A DNA stretch of 38,978 nt from a bacterium (GCA_004562395.1 SFQY01000029.1:1-38978); one strand, 5' to 3'. Counted from the first letter of the stretch, positions 15,538 to 24,684 are shown. Program-made: numbers and translations. Notes: generated by a model not told the origin, from the letters alone.

Positions 15538-17133
15538 TCATCCCAGCTGGATATAACCCAGGGAGATCTTGTCGTAGGACACCTCCATGGGATGGTTCTC
15601 CACGGCGTCGGCCAGGAGCTGGTTGGTACGCTCGCCCACCCAGTCCTGCTGGGCATAGTACTTCCAGCGGGGCTGGCTGCCCACGAAATACATCACATGG
15701 TAGCCATAAGGACTCTTCACCAGACCGTAATCACCGGTTTCCCGGGTGGTGTCAAAGCACCAATCGTTGAAGGAATCCACCATCTGGCCCTCATAGACCC
15801 GCTCGTAGAGGCCGCCGTTGGTATTGGAGCCGCCGTCCTCGGATTTTTCATTGGCCAGAACGGCGAAGCTGTCCTCGGTCATCTCCCCTGCCAGCCAGGA
15901 ATCCAGAACCTCCTGGGCGTCTTTCTCGCATTGGGCCCACTCCTCGTCGGAATAGGTGGTCGTACCGTTTTCGTCGGTGGTACCGCCATCCACGCCGATG
16001 AGGATGTGACGCACATCCACGGCCAGAGCGTCCTTGGTAATGCCGCTCTGGGAATACTCCTGCTCATGAGCGGCGAAGTACTCCTCCAGCTCCGCATCGG
16101 AGGGCACCAGCTTGGCGGTCTCCGCCTCATAATAGGGAATGCCCTTGAAATAGTTTTCCTCGTAACGGACGAACTCATCAAAGCCTGCGCCGGGACCGAT
16201 GTTGTACAGCAGCAGATCCTCCAGCGTCATGCCGTAGGATTCGGCGTTTTTCTCCAGAGAGGGCTTCAGCTCCTCCAGGGTTTTCCGGTCCTCCTGGCTC
16301 ATTTCCAGCCCGGCTTTTTCCGCCTCCAGCGCCATGGACTGGACCTGGTGCCAGTTGTTCAGGGCGCACTGGAGGAAATACTGCTGCCAGGTCATATCCT
16401 CAGACTCCATGGAAACCTGGGTATCCAGAGGCTGGGTGTAGTCCAGACCGAAATAGGAGGCGTAGGCCCCGTAATTGCTCAAAAAGCCCTGGACCTCCAT
16501 CCAGTAGTACACCTGAAGCTGGCCGTTGGTCAGCTCCGCGTCGCCGATGGTGGCCACCACGGTGTCTTTGTTGTCCAGAGCCTCCTGGTCGGTGACGGTA
16601 TAGGTACCCTTGCAGGTCACGTCATCGGGATTGCCGTCAGGGGGAACCGTGGCAGGCGCCGCTTCGGTGGTCGCGGCGGCGGTAGCCTCCTCACTGGGCT
16701 GCGTGGGCTGGGCGGTCTTTTTCATGCCGGACACCAGCAGGGCGACCAGCACCGCCAGCAGAACCACCGCAGCCGCCACTACCAGGGCAATCTTACCGGG
16801 AGTGGCCTTGACCCCCTCACGAATGGGCTCCGTGGGCGTGTCCTGGGCATGCGCAGCTTCTTCGGCAGACGCAGTCTCTTCGGCGGGCGCAGTCTCTTCG
16901 GCAGACGCAGTCTCTTCGGCAGGCGCAGTCTCTTCGGCGGGCGCGGCCTCTTCAGCAGCGGCAGCCTTTTCAACGGGCGCTGCCTCTTCAGCAGAAGCGG
17001 TCTCTTCGGCGGAAACGGGTGCCGTTTCTCCGCCGGTGACGGGTGCCTCTTCCGCGGCATTGTCCCTGCCGCAGCTGGGGCAGAGAGTGGTATTTTCCTC
17101 CAGATCCGCCTGGCAATATTTGCATTTTTTCAT
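15538..17133 (-). CDS. Zinc-ribbon, membrane-anchored parvulin-type peptidyl-prolyl isomerase
   Basis: Likely an extracytoplasmic foldase of the PrsA/SurA kind but with an unusual N-terminus. Residues 4-21 form a zinc ribbon (C4, C7, C18, C21). Residues 41-94 are nine Ala/Glu/Pro hexapeptides, then a basic stretch and one membrane helix (about 114-135), with no cleavable signal peptide or lipobox. A Thr/Ala/Pro linker leads to a SurA-like helical region (about 190-350) and a parvulin domain (about 374-485) with VRHILIGVDGG, NGGLYERVYEGQM and YGYHVMYFVG. The topology places the ribbon in the cytoplasm and the chaperone outside. It is divergent from miaB. The domain call is secure; the client is unknown. 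Confidence 0.85.
   Translation of the reverse strand: MKKCKYCQADLEENTTLCPSCGRDNAAEEAPVTGGETAPVSAEETASAEEAAPVEKAAAAEEAAPAEETAPAEETASAEETAPAEETASAEEAAHAQDTPTEPIREGVKATPGKIALVVAAAVVLLAVLVALLVSGMKKTAQPTQPSEEATAAATTEAAPATVPPDGNPDDVTCKGTYTVTDQEALDNKDTVVATIGDAELTNGQLQVYYWMEVQGFLSNYGAYASYFGLDYTQPLDTQVSMESEDMTWQQYFLQCALNNWHQVQSMALEAEKAGLEMSQEDRKTLEELKPSLEKNAESYGMTLEDLLLYNIGPGAGFDEFVRYEENYFKGIPYYEAETAKLVPSDAELEEYFAAHEQEYSQSGITKDALAVDVRHILIGVDGGTTDENGTTTYSDEEWAQCEKDAQEVLDSWLAGEMTEDSFAVLANEKSEDGGSNTNGGLYERVYEGQMVDSFNDWCFDTTRETGDYGLVKSPYGYHVMYFVGSQPRWKYYAQQDWVGERTNQLLADAVENHPMEVSYDKISLGYIQLG
16852..17013 (-). repeat. Nine 18-bp coding repeats (hexapeptide A/E-rich)
   Basis: Nine consecutive 18-bp units in the foldase gene encode hexapeptides such as SAEETA, PAEETA and PVEKAA (residues 41-94). 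Several units are nearly identical at the DNA level, so copy number could change by slippage without breaking the frame. The result would be a cytoplasmic linker of variable length between the zinc ribbon and the membrane helix. Confidence 0.85.
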
Positions 17134-17278
17134 GAAAGAATCCTCATTTCTCCGCTAAACGGGTAAACATTCCTGCATAGTCTACCACGGAACCGGCCCG
17201 AATGCAAGGCGCTTTCATAGAATGTTTACAAAATGCCTCCGTGAGGCCGTTCCTTTCCTCTTTTTCCCGCATCCGCTC

Positions 17279-17307
17279 TTGAAAACGCCCCGAAAAAATG
17301 TTATTAT
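17279..17307 (+). promoter_or_regulatory. miaB promoter
   Basis: TTGAAA (17279-17284) and TATTAT (17302-17307) are separated by 17 bases. The expected start is near 17315, giving a leader of about 30 bases that contains the GGAGGA site of miaB. Confidence 0.65.
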
Positions 17308-17343
17308 TCATAGTTGACAAAGTATCATCGGAGGAATCCCCTA

Positions 17344-18756
17344 ATGAACACCAAAACCACCGTCATTTCTCAGGCAGAGCTGGACAGCCAGTTTGCCTAT
17401 TGCGATAAGATTGCCGCCTACTGGCAGGGTCAGGGCATCGTCCCCACCGCCTATGTGGAAACCTACGGCTGCCAGCAGAACGAGGCCGACTCCGAAAAGC
17501 TCCGGGGATATCTGGCCCAGAGCGGCTATACCATCGGCAATCAGGCCGAGGGCGCGGATGTGGTGATCCTCAACACCTGCGCCATCCGGGAGCACGCCGA
17601 GCAGCGGGTCTTCGGCAACCTGGGCGCCCTGACCCACACCAAGCGCCGCCATCCGGGGCAGAAGATCTTCCTGTGCGGCTGCATGGCGGGAGAGACCAAG
17701 GTCTCCGACCGGGTCAGAGCCAGCTACCCCCATGTGGACGGTGTCTTCTCTACCCACCACCTGTGGCAGTTTCCGGAAATTCTGTGGAACGTACTCAGCG
17801 CAAAGAAGCGCCAGTTCTTTATTCAGGACGAGCCCGGCTCCATCGCCGAGGGGATTCCCCAGGTCCGGGACTCCCAGCTGAAGGCCTGGGTTTCCATCAT
17901 GTACGGCTGCAACAATTTCTGCACCTACTGCATCGTCCCCTATGTCCGGGGCCGGGAGCGCAGCCGCCAGCCGGAGGATATCCTGCTTGAGTGCCGGAAG
18001 CTGGTGGAAAGCGGCGTGAAGGACATCACCCTGCTGGGCCAGAACGTCAATTCCTACGGCAAGGACTTAAGCTGCGGCATGGATTTTGCCGACCTGCTGG
18101 CGGCCATTGCTGAGATTCCCGGGGACTTTCTGATCCGCTTTATGACCAGCCACCCCAGAGACGCCTCCCACAAGCTTTTTGACACCATGGCCAAATACCC
18201 CAAGATCGCCAAGCAGCTGCATCTGCCCTTCCAGTCCGGGTCCACCCGGGTCCTGAAAGCCATGAACCGCCACTATGACCGGGAAACCTACCTGGAAAAG
18301 GTGAACTACGCCAAAAGCGTCATGCCCGGTCTGGTGCTGACCTCCGATGTCATCGTAGGCTTCCCCGGAGAGACGGAGGAAGAATTTGAGGAAACCATTT
18401 CCCTGATTCAGCAGGTCCATTATGACAGCCTGTTCACCTTCATCTTCTCTCCCCGGCCAGGCACCCCCGCCGCCTCCATGGAGGACATCACCCCCAAGGA
18501 GGAGAAAAACCGCCGCTTTGATCGGCTCTGCGCGGTGCAGAACGCCATCTCCGAGGAGATCCACGCAGGCTACATCGGACAAACCCTTCGCTGCCTGGTA
18601 GACGGCAGGGACAAGGACCTGCTCACCGCCCGGACCGAGGGCGGACGGTTGGTGCGCTTCGCCGGTGGCGACGACCTCATCGGCACCTTCCGGGACCTCA
18701 CCATCACCGGCGCCACCACCTGGAGCCTGACAGGAGAAATGCGTGATGCCAAATAA
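17344..18756 (+). CDS. miaB: tRNA-2-methylthio-N6-dimethylallyladenosine synthase
   Basis: A radical-SAM methylthiotransferase that adds a methylthio group to i6A37 of tRNAs, acting after MiaA. The ATG at 17344 follows GGAGGAATCCCCTA; 470 residues. The N-terminal UPF0004 domain has the auxiliary-cluster cysteines C43 (VETYGCQQN), C79 (LNTC) and C113 (CGC). The radical-SAM cluster is C189-x3-C193-x2-C196 in YGCNNFCTYCIVPY. A TRAM domain closes the protein (about 400-465). Its substrate-making partner MiaA is encoded further along the same strand, with mutS and mutL between, as in many Clostridia. Confidence 0.96.
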   Translation: MNTKTTVISQAELDSQFAYCDKIAAYWQGQGIVPTAYVETYGCQQNEADSEKLRGYLAQSGYTIGNQAEGADVVILNTCAIREHAEQRVFGNLGALTHTKRRHPGQKIFLCGCMAGETKVSDRVRASYPHVDGVFSTHHLWQFPEILWNVLSAKKRQFFIQDEPGSIAEGIPQVRDSQLKAWVSIMYGCNNFCTYCIVPYVRGRERSRQPEDILLECRKLVESGVKDITLLGQNVNSYGKDLSCGMDFADLLAAIAEIPGDFLIRFMTSHPRDASHKLFDTMAKYPKIAKQLHLPFQSGSTRVLKAMNRHYDRETYLEKVNYAKSVMPGLVLTSDVIVGFPGETEEEFEETISLIQQVHYDSLFTFIFSPRPGTPAASMEDITPKEEKNRRFDRLCAVQNAISEEIHAGYIGQTLRCLVDGRDKDLLTARTEGGRLVRFAGGDDLIGTFRDLTITGATTWSLTGEMRDAK

Positions 18757-18836
18757 GCGCATCTGGGTTTTCTCTCCCTGATTTCCTGACCCATTCCATT
18801 GAGATTCCATAACGGTGCCGCTTCCCCGGAATTTGT

Positions 18837-18973
18837 GTAAATGATCGTTTATCGCACCGACGCACCGATTCATGTTGCACCCATCGTAGGGCGGGGGCTT
18901 GCCCCCGCCGAGCAGGTGAGATACGCAATCTGCTGCGTCAAACGCAAATATGTATAACCATAGGTGCGTCGGC
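18837..18973. repeat. REP-pair mobile repeat, family A copy 2 (truncated, inverted)
   Basis: Begins with GTAAATGATCGTTTA and continues with the family A sequence in the opposite orientation to the other two copies. It includes one REP unit, GTAG plus the GGCGGGGG-CTTG-CCCCCGCC hairpin (18886-18909). Homology stops abruptly after GGTGCGTCGGC at 18973, just before where the second REP and terminal repeat should be. It fills most of the 281-base miaB-mutS gap. Confidence 0.8.
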
Positions 18974-19037
18974 CGGTACTTTTTTCATCCACGAAGTGGA
19001 TACCATCATTTTGCATTTATAAAGAAGGACGGTGCTT

Positions 19038-21641
19038 ATGGCCACCAACGAAAAAGAGCTGACCCCCATGCGGCGGCAGTATTATGAGATGAAGGAGCGC
19101 AACCGCGACTGCATCCTGTTCTTCCGTCTTGGGGATTTTTATGAGATGTTCGATGAGGATGCCAAGCTGGCCGCCCGGGAGCTGGATCTGACCCTGACCA
19201 CCCGGGACCGGGGCAAGCCCAAGGAAGAGCAGACCCCCATGTGCGGCGTGCCCTATCACAGCGTGGATTCCTATATCGCAAGGCTTGTCCAGAAGGGCTA
19301 CAAGGTGGCCATCTGCGAGCAGATGGAGGACCCCGCCACGGCCAAGGGACTGGTGGACCGGGACATCACCCGCATCGTCACCCCCGGCACCGTCACGGAA
19401 AGCTGTATGCTGGACGAGAACAAAAACAATTATCTAGGCTGCGTCTACGGCGAAAGCGGCCGGTTCGGCCTGGCCTTCTGCGACGTGTCCACCGGTGCCT
19501 TTTTCGCCACCGTCTGCGCCGATCCCCAGAACGTGGCCTCGGAGCTGGGCCGATTCGCCCCCAGCGAGGTCATCCGCTATGGCTCTAACGTGGACTGTGA
19601 GCCCATTGAAGACGCCATCTTCCGCCGGCTGAACTGCTGCGTGGATGAGGGAAGATCCGAGCTGTTCCAATTGGAAGCGGCGGAAGCACTGCTGGAAAAA
19701 CACTTCGGAAAGGATCTGGCCCAGCTGGGGCTTACCGGTATGCCCGCCGCCATCATTGCCAGCGGCGCCCTGCTGCAGACCCTGCTGACCCTGCAGAAAA
19801 ACGACCTGGCCCACATCCGCCAGCTGCAATACTATACCACAGGCCGCTTTATGGAGCTGGATATGGATGCCCGGCGGAATCTGGAGCTGACCGAGACTAT
19901 GCGCTCCAAGGAAAAGAAGGGGACGCTGCTGTGGGTGCTGGACAAGACCCACACCGCCATGGGCGGGCGGATGCTCCGGTCCTGGCTGGAAAAGCCCCTG
20001 CTGGACCCGGTGGAGATCACCCGCCGCCACAGCGCCGTGGAGGAGCTGGTGGATTCCGTCATGGTCCGGGGAGAGCTGGAGGAAGCGCTGCGGGAGGTCA
20101 CGGACCTGGAACGGGTCATGACGAGAATCGTCACCGGCACCGTCAACTGCCGGGACCTGCTGGGCCTGGCCCGGGGCTTCCGGGCGCTGCCGGAGGTGAA
20201 GGCCCAGCTGCAAAAATGCGATGCTCCCCTGCTCAAGAAACTGGAGCAGGCCATCGATCCCCTGACAGACTGCGCCGACCGGATCGAGAACACCATCGTG
20301 GACGCTCCTCCCCTGACCATCCGGGAGGGCGGCATCATCCGCAAGGGTGCCGACCCGGAAGCCGACCGGCTGCGGGACATCATGGAGGGCGGCAGCGGTA
20401 CCATCGCCGCCATCGAAGCCTCCGAACGGGAGAAAACCGGCATCCGGACACTGAAGGTGGGCTTCAACCGGGTCTTCGGCTATTATATTGAAGTGTCCAA
20501 GTCCTTTATGGACCAGGTTCCCGCCAACTACGTCCGAAAGCAGACCCTGGCCAACTGTGAGCGCTACATCACCCAGGAGCTGAAGGAGCTGGAAAACCAG
20601 GTCCTCACCGCCAAGGACCGGCTGACGGCTCTGGAATACCAGATCTTCAGCCAGCTCCGGGAGTTCCTGGCCCAACAGGCCGCCCGGGTCCAGCAGACCG
20701 CCGCCGCGGTGGCCGCCGCGGACACCCTGTGCAGTCTTGCCGCCGTGGCGGTCCAGCGGGGCTACTGCCGTCCCGAGATCACCCTGGGCCGGGAGATCTC
20801 CATCACTGACGGCCGCCACCCCGTGGTGGAGGCCATGCTGCGCGATTCCCTGTTCGTTCCCAACGACACCCACCTGGGCGCCGACGAGGATACCGTTTGC
20901 ATCATCACCGGCCCCAATATGGCCGGTAAATCCACCTACATGCGGCAGGTGGCGCTCATCGTGCTGATGGCCCAGATGGGCTCCTTCGTCCCCGCGAGAA
21001 GTGCCAAAATCGGTCTGGTGGACCGGGTCTTCACCCGGATCGGTGCCAGCGACGACCTGGCCTCCGGCCAGTCCACCTTCATGGTGGAAATGGCGGAGGT
21101 GGCCTCCATTCTGAAATACGCCACCTCCCGGAGCCTGCTGATCCTGGACGAGATCGGCCGGGGCACCTCCACCTACGACGGCATGGCCATTGCCCGGGCG
21201 GTGCTGGAATATGCCGCCAGTCCCAAGCGTCTGGGGGCCAAAACCCTCTTTGCCACCCACTATCATGAGCTGTCCACCCTGGAGGACAAGCTGCCCAATG
21301 TGAAAAACTACAACATCGCCGTAAAAAAGCGGGGCGAACAGATGATCTTCCTGCGAAAGATCGTCCCCGGCGCCACCGACGACAGCTACGGCATTGAGGT
21401 GGCCAAGCTGGCGGGGATTCCCAACCCGGTGATCACCCGGGCCAGAGAGATCCTGGCAGAGCTGGAAGCCGGAGGCACGGCCCCCGCCCCCGCGGCGCCC
21501 AGGGAACCGGAGGATCAGGTAAGTATGCTGGACCTGACGGGACAGCGGATCATCTCCGCCCTGTCCGGCATCTCCGTGGAGACCCTGACACCCATCGAAG
21601 CCATGAATGAATTGTACAAGCTCAAGAAAATGTTGGACTAA
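19038..21641 (+). CDS. mutS: DNA mismatch repair protein MutS
   Basis: MutS recognises mismatches and small loops and recruits MutL. The ATG at 19038 is better spaced from AAGGA than a GTG two codons upstream; 867 residues. The mismatch-reading motif GDFYEMF has F34 and E36. Clamp and lever regions occupy the middle. The ATPase has Walker A GPNMAGKST (625-633), the Walker B/signature stretch LILDEIGRGTSTYDG and the ATHYHEL motif. The C-terminal dimerisation helix ends in NELYKLKKMLD. It starts a mutS-CPBP-mutL operon with 3- and 4-base gaps. Confidence 0.97.
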   Translation: MATNEKELTPMRRQYYEMKERNRDCILFFRLGDFYEMFDEDAKLAARELDLTLTTRDRGKPKEEQTPMCGVPYHSVDSYIARLVQKGYKVAICEQMEDPATAKGLVDRDITRIVTPGTVTESCMLDENKNNYLGCVYGESGRFGLAFCDVSTGAFFATVCADPQNVASELGRFAPSEVIRYGSNVDCEPIEDAIFRRLNCCVDEGRSELFQLEAAEALLEKHFGKDLAQLGLTGMPAAIIASGALLQTLLTLQKNDLAHIRQLQYYTTGRFMELDMDARRNLELTETMRSKEKKGTLLWVLDKTHTAMGGRMLRSWLEKPLLDPVEITRRHSAVEELVDSVMVRGELEEALREVTDLERVMTRIVTGTVNCRDLLGLARGFRALPEVKAQLQKCDAPLLKKLEQAIDPLTDCADRIENTIVDAPPLTIREGGIIRKGADPEADRLRDIMEGGSGTIAAIEASEREKTGIRTLKVGFNRVFGYYIEVSKSFMDQVPANYVRKQTLANCERYITQELKELENQVLTAKDRLTALEYQIFSQLREFLAQQAARVQQTAAAVAAADTLCSLAAVAVQRGYCRPEITLGREISITDGRHPVVEAMLRDSLFVPNDTHLGADEDTVCIITGPNMAGKSTYMRQVALIVLMAQMGSFVPARSAKIGLVDRVFTRIGASDDLASGQSTFMVEMAEVASILKYATSRSLLILDEIGRGTSTYDGMAIARAVLEYAASPKRLGAKTLFATHYHELSTLEDKLPNVKNYNIAVKKRGEQMIFLRKIVPGATDDSYGIEVAKLAGIPNPVITRAREILAELEAGGTAPAPAAPREPEDQVSMLDLTGQRIISALSGISVETLTPIEAMNELYKLKKMLD

Positions 21642-21644
21642 GGT

Positions 21645-22343
21645 ATGAAAAAAAGTCACAATATCAGCCTATCCCTCACCCATCAGGAAACCGTCTCCGG
21701 CTTTTGCTACCTGGCCTTTCAGCTGCTGGTGCTGCCCAGTCTGCTGACCTGGGGCAATGCCCGGCTATCCCGCCCCCTGTCCTCGGCGGAGCTGAATTTT
21801 GTCTTTTATCTGATCAATTTTCTGGCCGTCGGGCTGATCTTCCGGGGCTTTCTGGGCCGCGGCGCGGGCATTGCCTGGAAGCACCCGGCTTACCTGTGCC
21901 AGGCGGTCATTCTGGGTCTGGCAGCCTACTACGCCTGTAACCGGGCCGTGGGCTGGGTCATCGGTCTGCTGGTCCCCTCCTTCTCCAACTACAATGACGC
22001 CTCCATCGCCGCCATGAGCCAAAACGGGTATTTTCTCACCTTCCTGGGCACGGTGATTCTGGTACCGCCGGTGGAGGAATGCCTGTACCGGGGACTGATC
22101 TTCCGGAACCTTTACGGAAAATCCCCCTGGGCAGCCTACACCGTGTCCATTCTGGCCTTTGCCATGATCCATATTCTGGGCTATGTGGGCGTGTATTCTC
22201 CCCTGGAGCTTCTGATGGCGGTGCTGCAGTACCTTCCCGCGGGACTGTGCCTGGCCTGGAGCTACACCAAGGCGGACACCATCGTTGCCCCCATTGTGAT
22301 CCATGGGGTGATCAATTTCATCGGAATCTACGGTCTGAGGTAA
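21645..22343 (+). CDS. CPBP family intramembrane glutamic protease
   Basis: A 232-residue multi-pass membrane protein with about six to seven hydrophobic segments. It carries the CPBP/Abi motifs: EExxxR as E144-E145-C-L-Y-R149, FxxxH as F172-A-M-I-H176, and a later His in VIHGVINF near the end. Relatives include Rce1-type prenyl-protein proteases and bacteriocin self-immunity proteins. It sits between mutS and mutL, three bases after the mutS stop, without a clear ribosome-binding site of its own, so it is probably translated by coupling. There is no obvious link to mismatch repair, and the substrate is unknown. Confidence 0.88.
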   Translation: MKKSHNISLSLTHQETVSGFCYLAFQLLVLPSLLTWGNARLSRPLSSAELNFVFYLINFLAVGLIFRGFLGRGAGIAWKHPAYLCQAVILGLAAYYACNRAVGWVIGLLVPSFSNYNDASIAAMSQNGYFLTFLGTVILVPPVEECLYRGLIFRNLYGKSPWAAYTVSILAFAMIHILGYVGVYSPLELLMAVLQYLPAGLCLAWSYTKADTIVAPIVIHGVINFIGIYGLR

Positions 22344-22347
22344 CAAT

Positions 22348-24366
22348 ATGCCAAAAATTACGCAATTATCTCCCCATATCGCCAATCTCATCGCCGCGGG
22401 CGAGGTGGTGGAGCGCCCCGCCTCCGTGGCAAAGGAGCTGCTGGAAAACGCCGTGGACGCGGGAGCTTCCAAGGTCACCATCGAAATCCGGGACGGCGGC
22501 ATGACCTTTCTGCGGGTCACGGACAACGGCTGCGGCATGGAAGCGGAGGATGCCCGGACGGCATTTCTGCGCCACGCCACCTCCAAGCTCCGCACCGCCG
22601 AGGATCTGGCCGCCATTGGGACCATGGGCTTCCGGGGAGAAGCCCTTGCCGCCATCGCCTCCGTCAGCCGCATTGACCTGCTGACCAAGACGGCGGGATC
22701 CGTTTCCGGCACAAGCCTGCATCTGGAGGGGGGACAGATTCTGGAGGAATCGGAAGCCGGGTGCCCCGACGGCACCACCATCATCATCCGGGACCTGTTC
22801 TTCAACACCCCCGCCCGGATGAAGTTTATGAAAGCCGACACCGTGGAGGGCGGACGGGTAGCCGCCGCCGTACAGCTGCAGGCCCTGGCCCACCCGGAGG
22901 TGGCCTTCCAGTTCCTGCGGGACGGCAAATCCGTCCTCTCCACCCCCGGCACCGGCGGATTACAGGCGGCGGTCTACTGCGTCTACGGACGGGAGTGCGC
23001 CCAGATGGTGCCGGTGAACAGCCGGTGGGATGATTATTCCCTTACCGGCTTCGTCTCCAAGCCCACCGACGCCCGGCCCAGCCGGAATCTGCAGACCTTC
23101 TTTGTCAACGGCCGGCCCGTGAAGTCCAAGCTGCTCATCGCCGCTCTGGAGGAGGCCTACCGGAATCAGATCATGGTGGGTAAATTCCCCGCCTGCGTGC
23201 TGCATTTGACCCTTCCCGCCGGCGCCGTGGACGTAAACGTCCATCCGGCCAAAACGGAGGTCAAGTTTCTTTCCGAAAAAGCGGTCTTCGACTGTGTCCA
23301 CTACGGCGTTCTCGGTGCCCTGAACAAGCAGCCGGACCGGCCCGAAGTGAAATTCAAACCCACGCCAATGGATTCTTCCTCCGTAGGGGGCGATGCCCAC
23401 ATCGCCCCTCCAGCCGCTCCCTCCATGGGAGCCAATGCCCACACTCAGCCAACCGCCGCACCCAAAAAGGACACCTTCTTCCGCACCATGACGGCGGAGG
23501 AATACAAGACCTTCTCCGCCGCCGTAAAGGACGCCCCCCAGCCCCGGAAGGAGGCTGCCGCGGCGGCAGCGGCGAAGATCGAGCGCCCCGCCAACATGCC
23601 CCTGCGGGAGTTCGTCATGATGCCCCAGATGCATGCAAAGGCACCTGATCCCACCGTAGGGGGCGATGCCCACATCGCCCCAGCTCCCGTAAAAGATGCG
23701 TCCCCTCCCGGGCCGCTGAGGGCATCAACCCCCGCTCAGACGGAGGAACCGCCCGTTCCGGAGGAAATGGAGCAGACCGTCCTAAACATGCCCCAGGCGC
23801 CTCAGTGGCGGATGGTGGGGGAGCTTTACAACACCTACATCCTTGTGGAGCAGGGGGAGGAAGCCTTCCTCATTGACAAGCACGCCGCCCATGAGCGAAT
23901 CCTCTTTGAGAAGCTGAAGGCCAACCAGGAGAAGATCAGCGCCCAGGCCCTTCTGACTCCCCTTCCCGTCCGGCTGAACCCCGCCGCCGCGGCGGAACTG
24001 CTGGCCAACCGGGATATGCTGGACGAGCTGGGCTTTGAGATCGACGAATTCGGGGAGAATACCCTGCTTCTGCGGCAGATCCCCATGGATCTGGATCCGG
24101 AGGCCGCCGCGGACGCTTTGGAATCCCTGGCAGCCGATCTGCTGAATGGCCGCCGGGAACACAGGGACACCGTCCGGGACGAGCTGCTGCATACCGTGGC
24201 CTGCAAGGCCGCCATCAAGGCCGGCTGGGTCAACGACCAGCAGGAGCTTCTGGCCGTGGCCGGAGAGGTCATGTCCCGGGAGGAGCTGAAATACTGCCCC
24301 CACGGACGGCCCATCTGCGTTTCCCTGAGCAAGAAGCAGCTGGAAAAACAGTTTAAGCGCACTTAA
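22348..24366 (+). CDS. mutL: DNA mismatch repair protein MutL
   Basis: MutL couples mismatch recognition to strand incision. The N-terminal GHKL ATPase has ELLENAVDAGA (catalytic E33), DNGCGM and GFRGEALAAI. After a Pro/Ala-rich linker (about 335-480), the C-terminal endonuclease domain shows D510-K-H-A-A-H-E516-R-I-L-F-E521. This is the DQHA(x)2E(x)4E site with Lys replacing Gln. The ACKAAIKAG-like and CPHGRP motifs are also present, so incision activity is expected. The 672-residue length is normal. Oddly, the linker contains two identical copies of a hairpin repeat translated as VGGDAHIAP, plus a decayed third. Confidence 0.96.
   Translation: MPKITQLSPHIANLIAAGEVVERPASVAKELLENAVDAGASKVTIEIRDGGMTFLRVTDNGCGMEAEDARTAFLRHATSKLRTAEDLAAIGTMGFRGEALAAIASVSRIDLLTKTAGSVSGTSLHLEGGQILEESEAGCPDGTTIIIRDLFFNTPARMKFMKADTVEGGRVAAAVQLQALAHPEVAFQFLRDGKSVLSTPGTGGLQAAVYCVYGRECAQMVPVNSRWDDYSLTGFVSKPTDARPSRNLQTFFVNGRPVKSKLLIAALEEAYRNQIMVGKFPACVLHLTLPAGAVDVNVHPAKTEVKFLSEKAVFDCVHYGVLGALNKQPDRPEVKFKPTPMDSSSVGGDAHIAPPAAPSMGANAHTQPTAAPKKDTFFRTMTAEEYKTFSAAVKDAPQPRKEAAAAAAAKIERPANMPLREFVMMPQMHAKAPDPTVGGDAHIAPAPVKDASPPGPLRASTPAQTEEPPVPEEMEQTVLNMPQAPQWRMVGELYNTYILVEQGEEAFLIDKHAAHERILFEKLKANQEKISAQALLTPLPVRLNPAAAAELLANRDMLDELGFEIDEFGENTLLLRQIPMDLDPEAAADALESLAADLLNGRREHRDTVRDELLHTVACKAAIKAGWVNDQQELLAVAGEVMSREELKYCPHGRPICVSLSKKQLEKQFKRT
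23383..23408 (+). repeat. REP-like hairpin inside mutL, copy 1
   Basis: GTAG followed by a perfect 9-bp stem GGGGCGATG / CATCGCCCC with loop CCCA. It encodes VGGDAHIAP in frame within the disordered MutL linker. The GTAG-plus-hairpin layout matches REP units elsewhere in the window but with a different stem. Confidence 0.8.
23656..23681 (+). repeat. REP-like hairpin inside mutL, copy 2
   Basis: Base-for-base identical over 26 bases to the copy at 23383 and in the same orientation and reading frame, again giving VGGDAHIAP. A degenerate third copy (translated MGANAHTQP) lies at about 23426-23452. Confidence 0.8.
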
Positions 24367-24448
24367 TGCGAATATGCAAGGAAACATCCCCTGCCGGTAT
24401 GTGATTCATGGATATTGGTGACAATTCCGTCGTAATGGAGTTTTCCTC

Positions 24449-24635
24449 GTAAATGATCGTTTATGTTTGCACTCACTGTAGGGCGGGGGCTTGCCCCCGC
24501 CGACGCACCTATGGTTATACATATTTGCGTTTGATGCGGCAGATTGCGTATCTCACCTGCTCGGCAGGGGCAAGCCCCCGCCCTACGATGGGTGCAATAT
24601 GAATCGGTGCGTCGGTGCGCTAAACGACCATTTAC
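24449..24635. repeat. REP-pair mobile repeat, family A copy 3
   Basis: A 187-bp complete copy bounded by GTAAATGATCGTTTA and TAAACGACCATTTAC (one mismatch between the ends). It carries the two inverted GTAG-hairpin units; one hairpin has a single change (GGCAGGGG). It is almost identical to the copy at 9322 and fills most of the 318-base mutL-miaA gap. The remaining bases on its left show no gene or clear signal. Confidence 0.85.
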
Positions 24636-24684
24636 AGCAGGCAATTCAGATACAGCTGAACAAATCGGGAAGGAGGTCCTGCCC

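Noticed and set aside
23875..23910. Gln-to-Lys change in the MutL endonuclease motif (DKHAAHE)
   Set aside because: The metal-binding Asp, His and Glu residues remain, and I believe Lys occurs here in other clostridial MutL proteins, so it is unlikely to mean loss of function.
24544..24684. Longer miaA beginning at an upstream ATG
   Set aside because: Those codons are mobile-repeat sequence; the TTG with AAGGAGGT gives the standard MiaA N-terminus.
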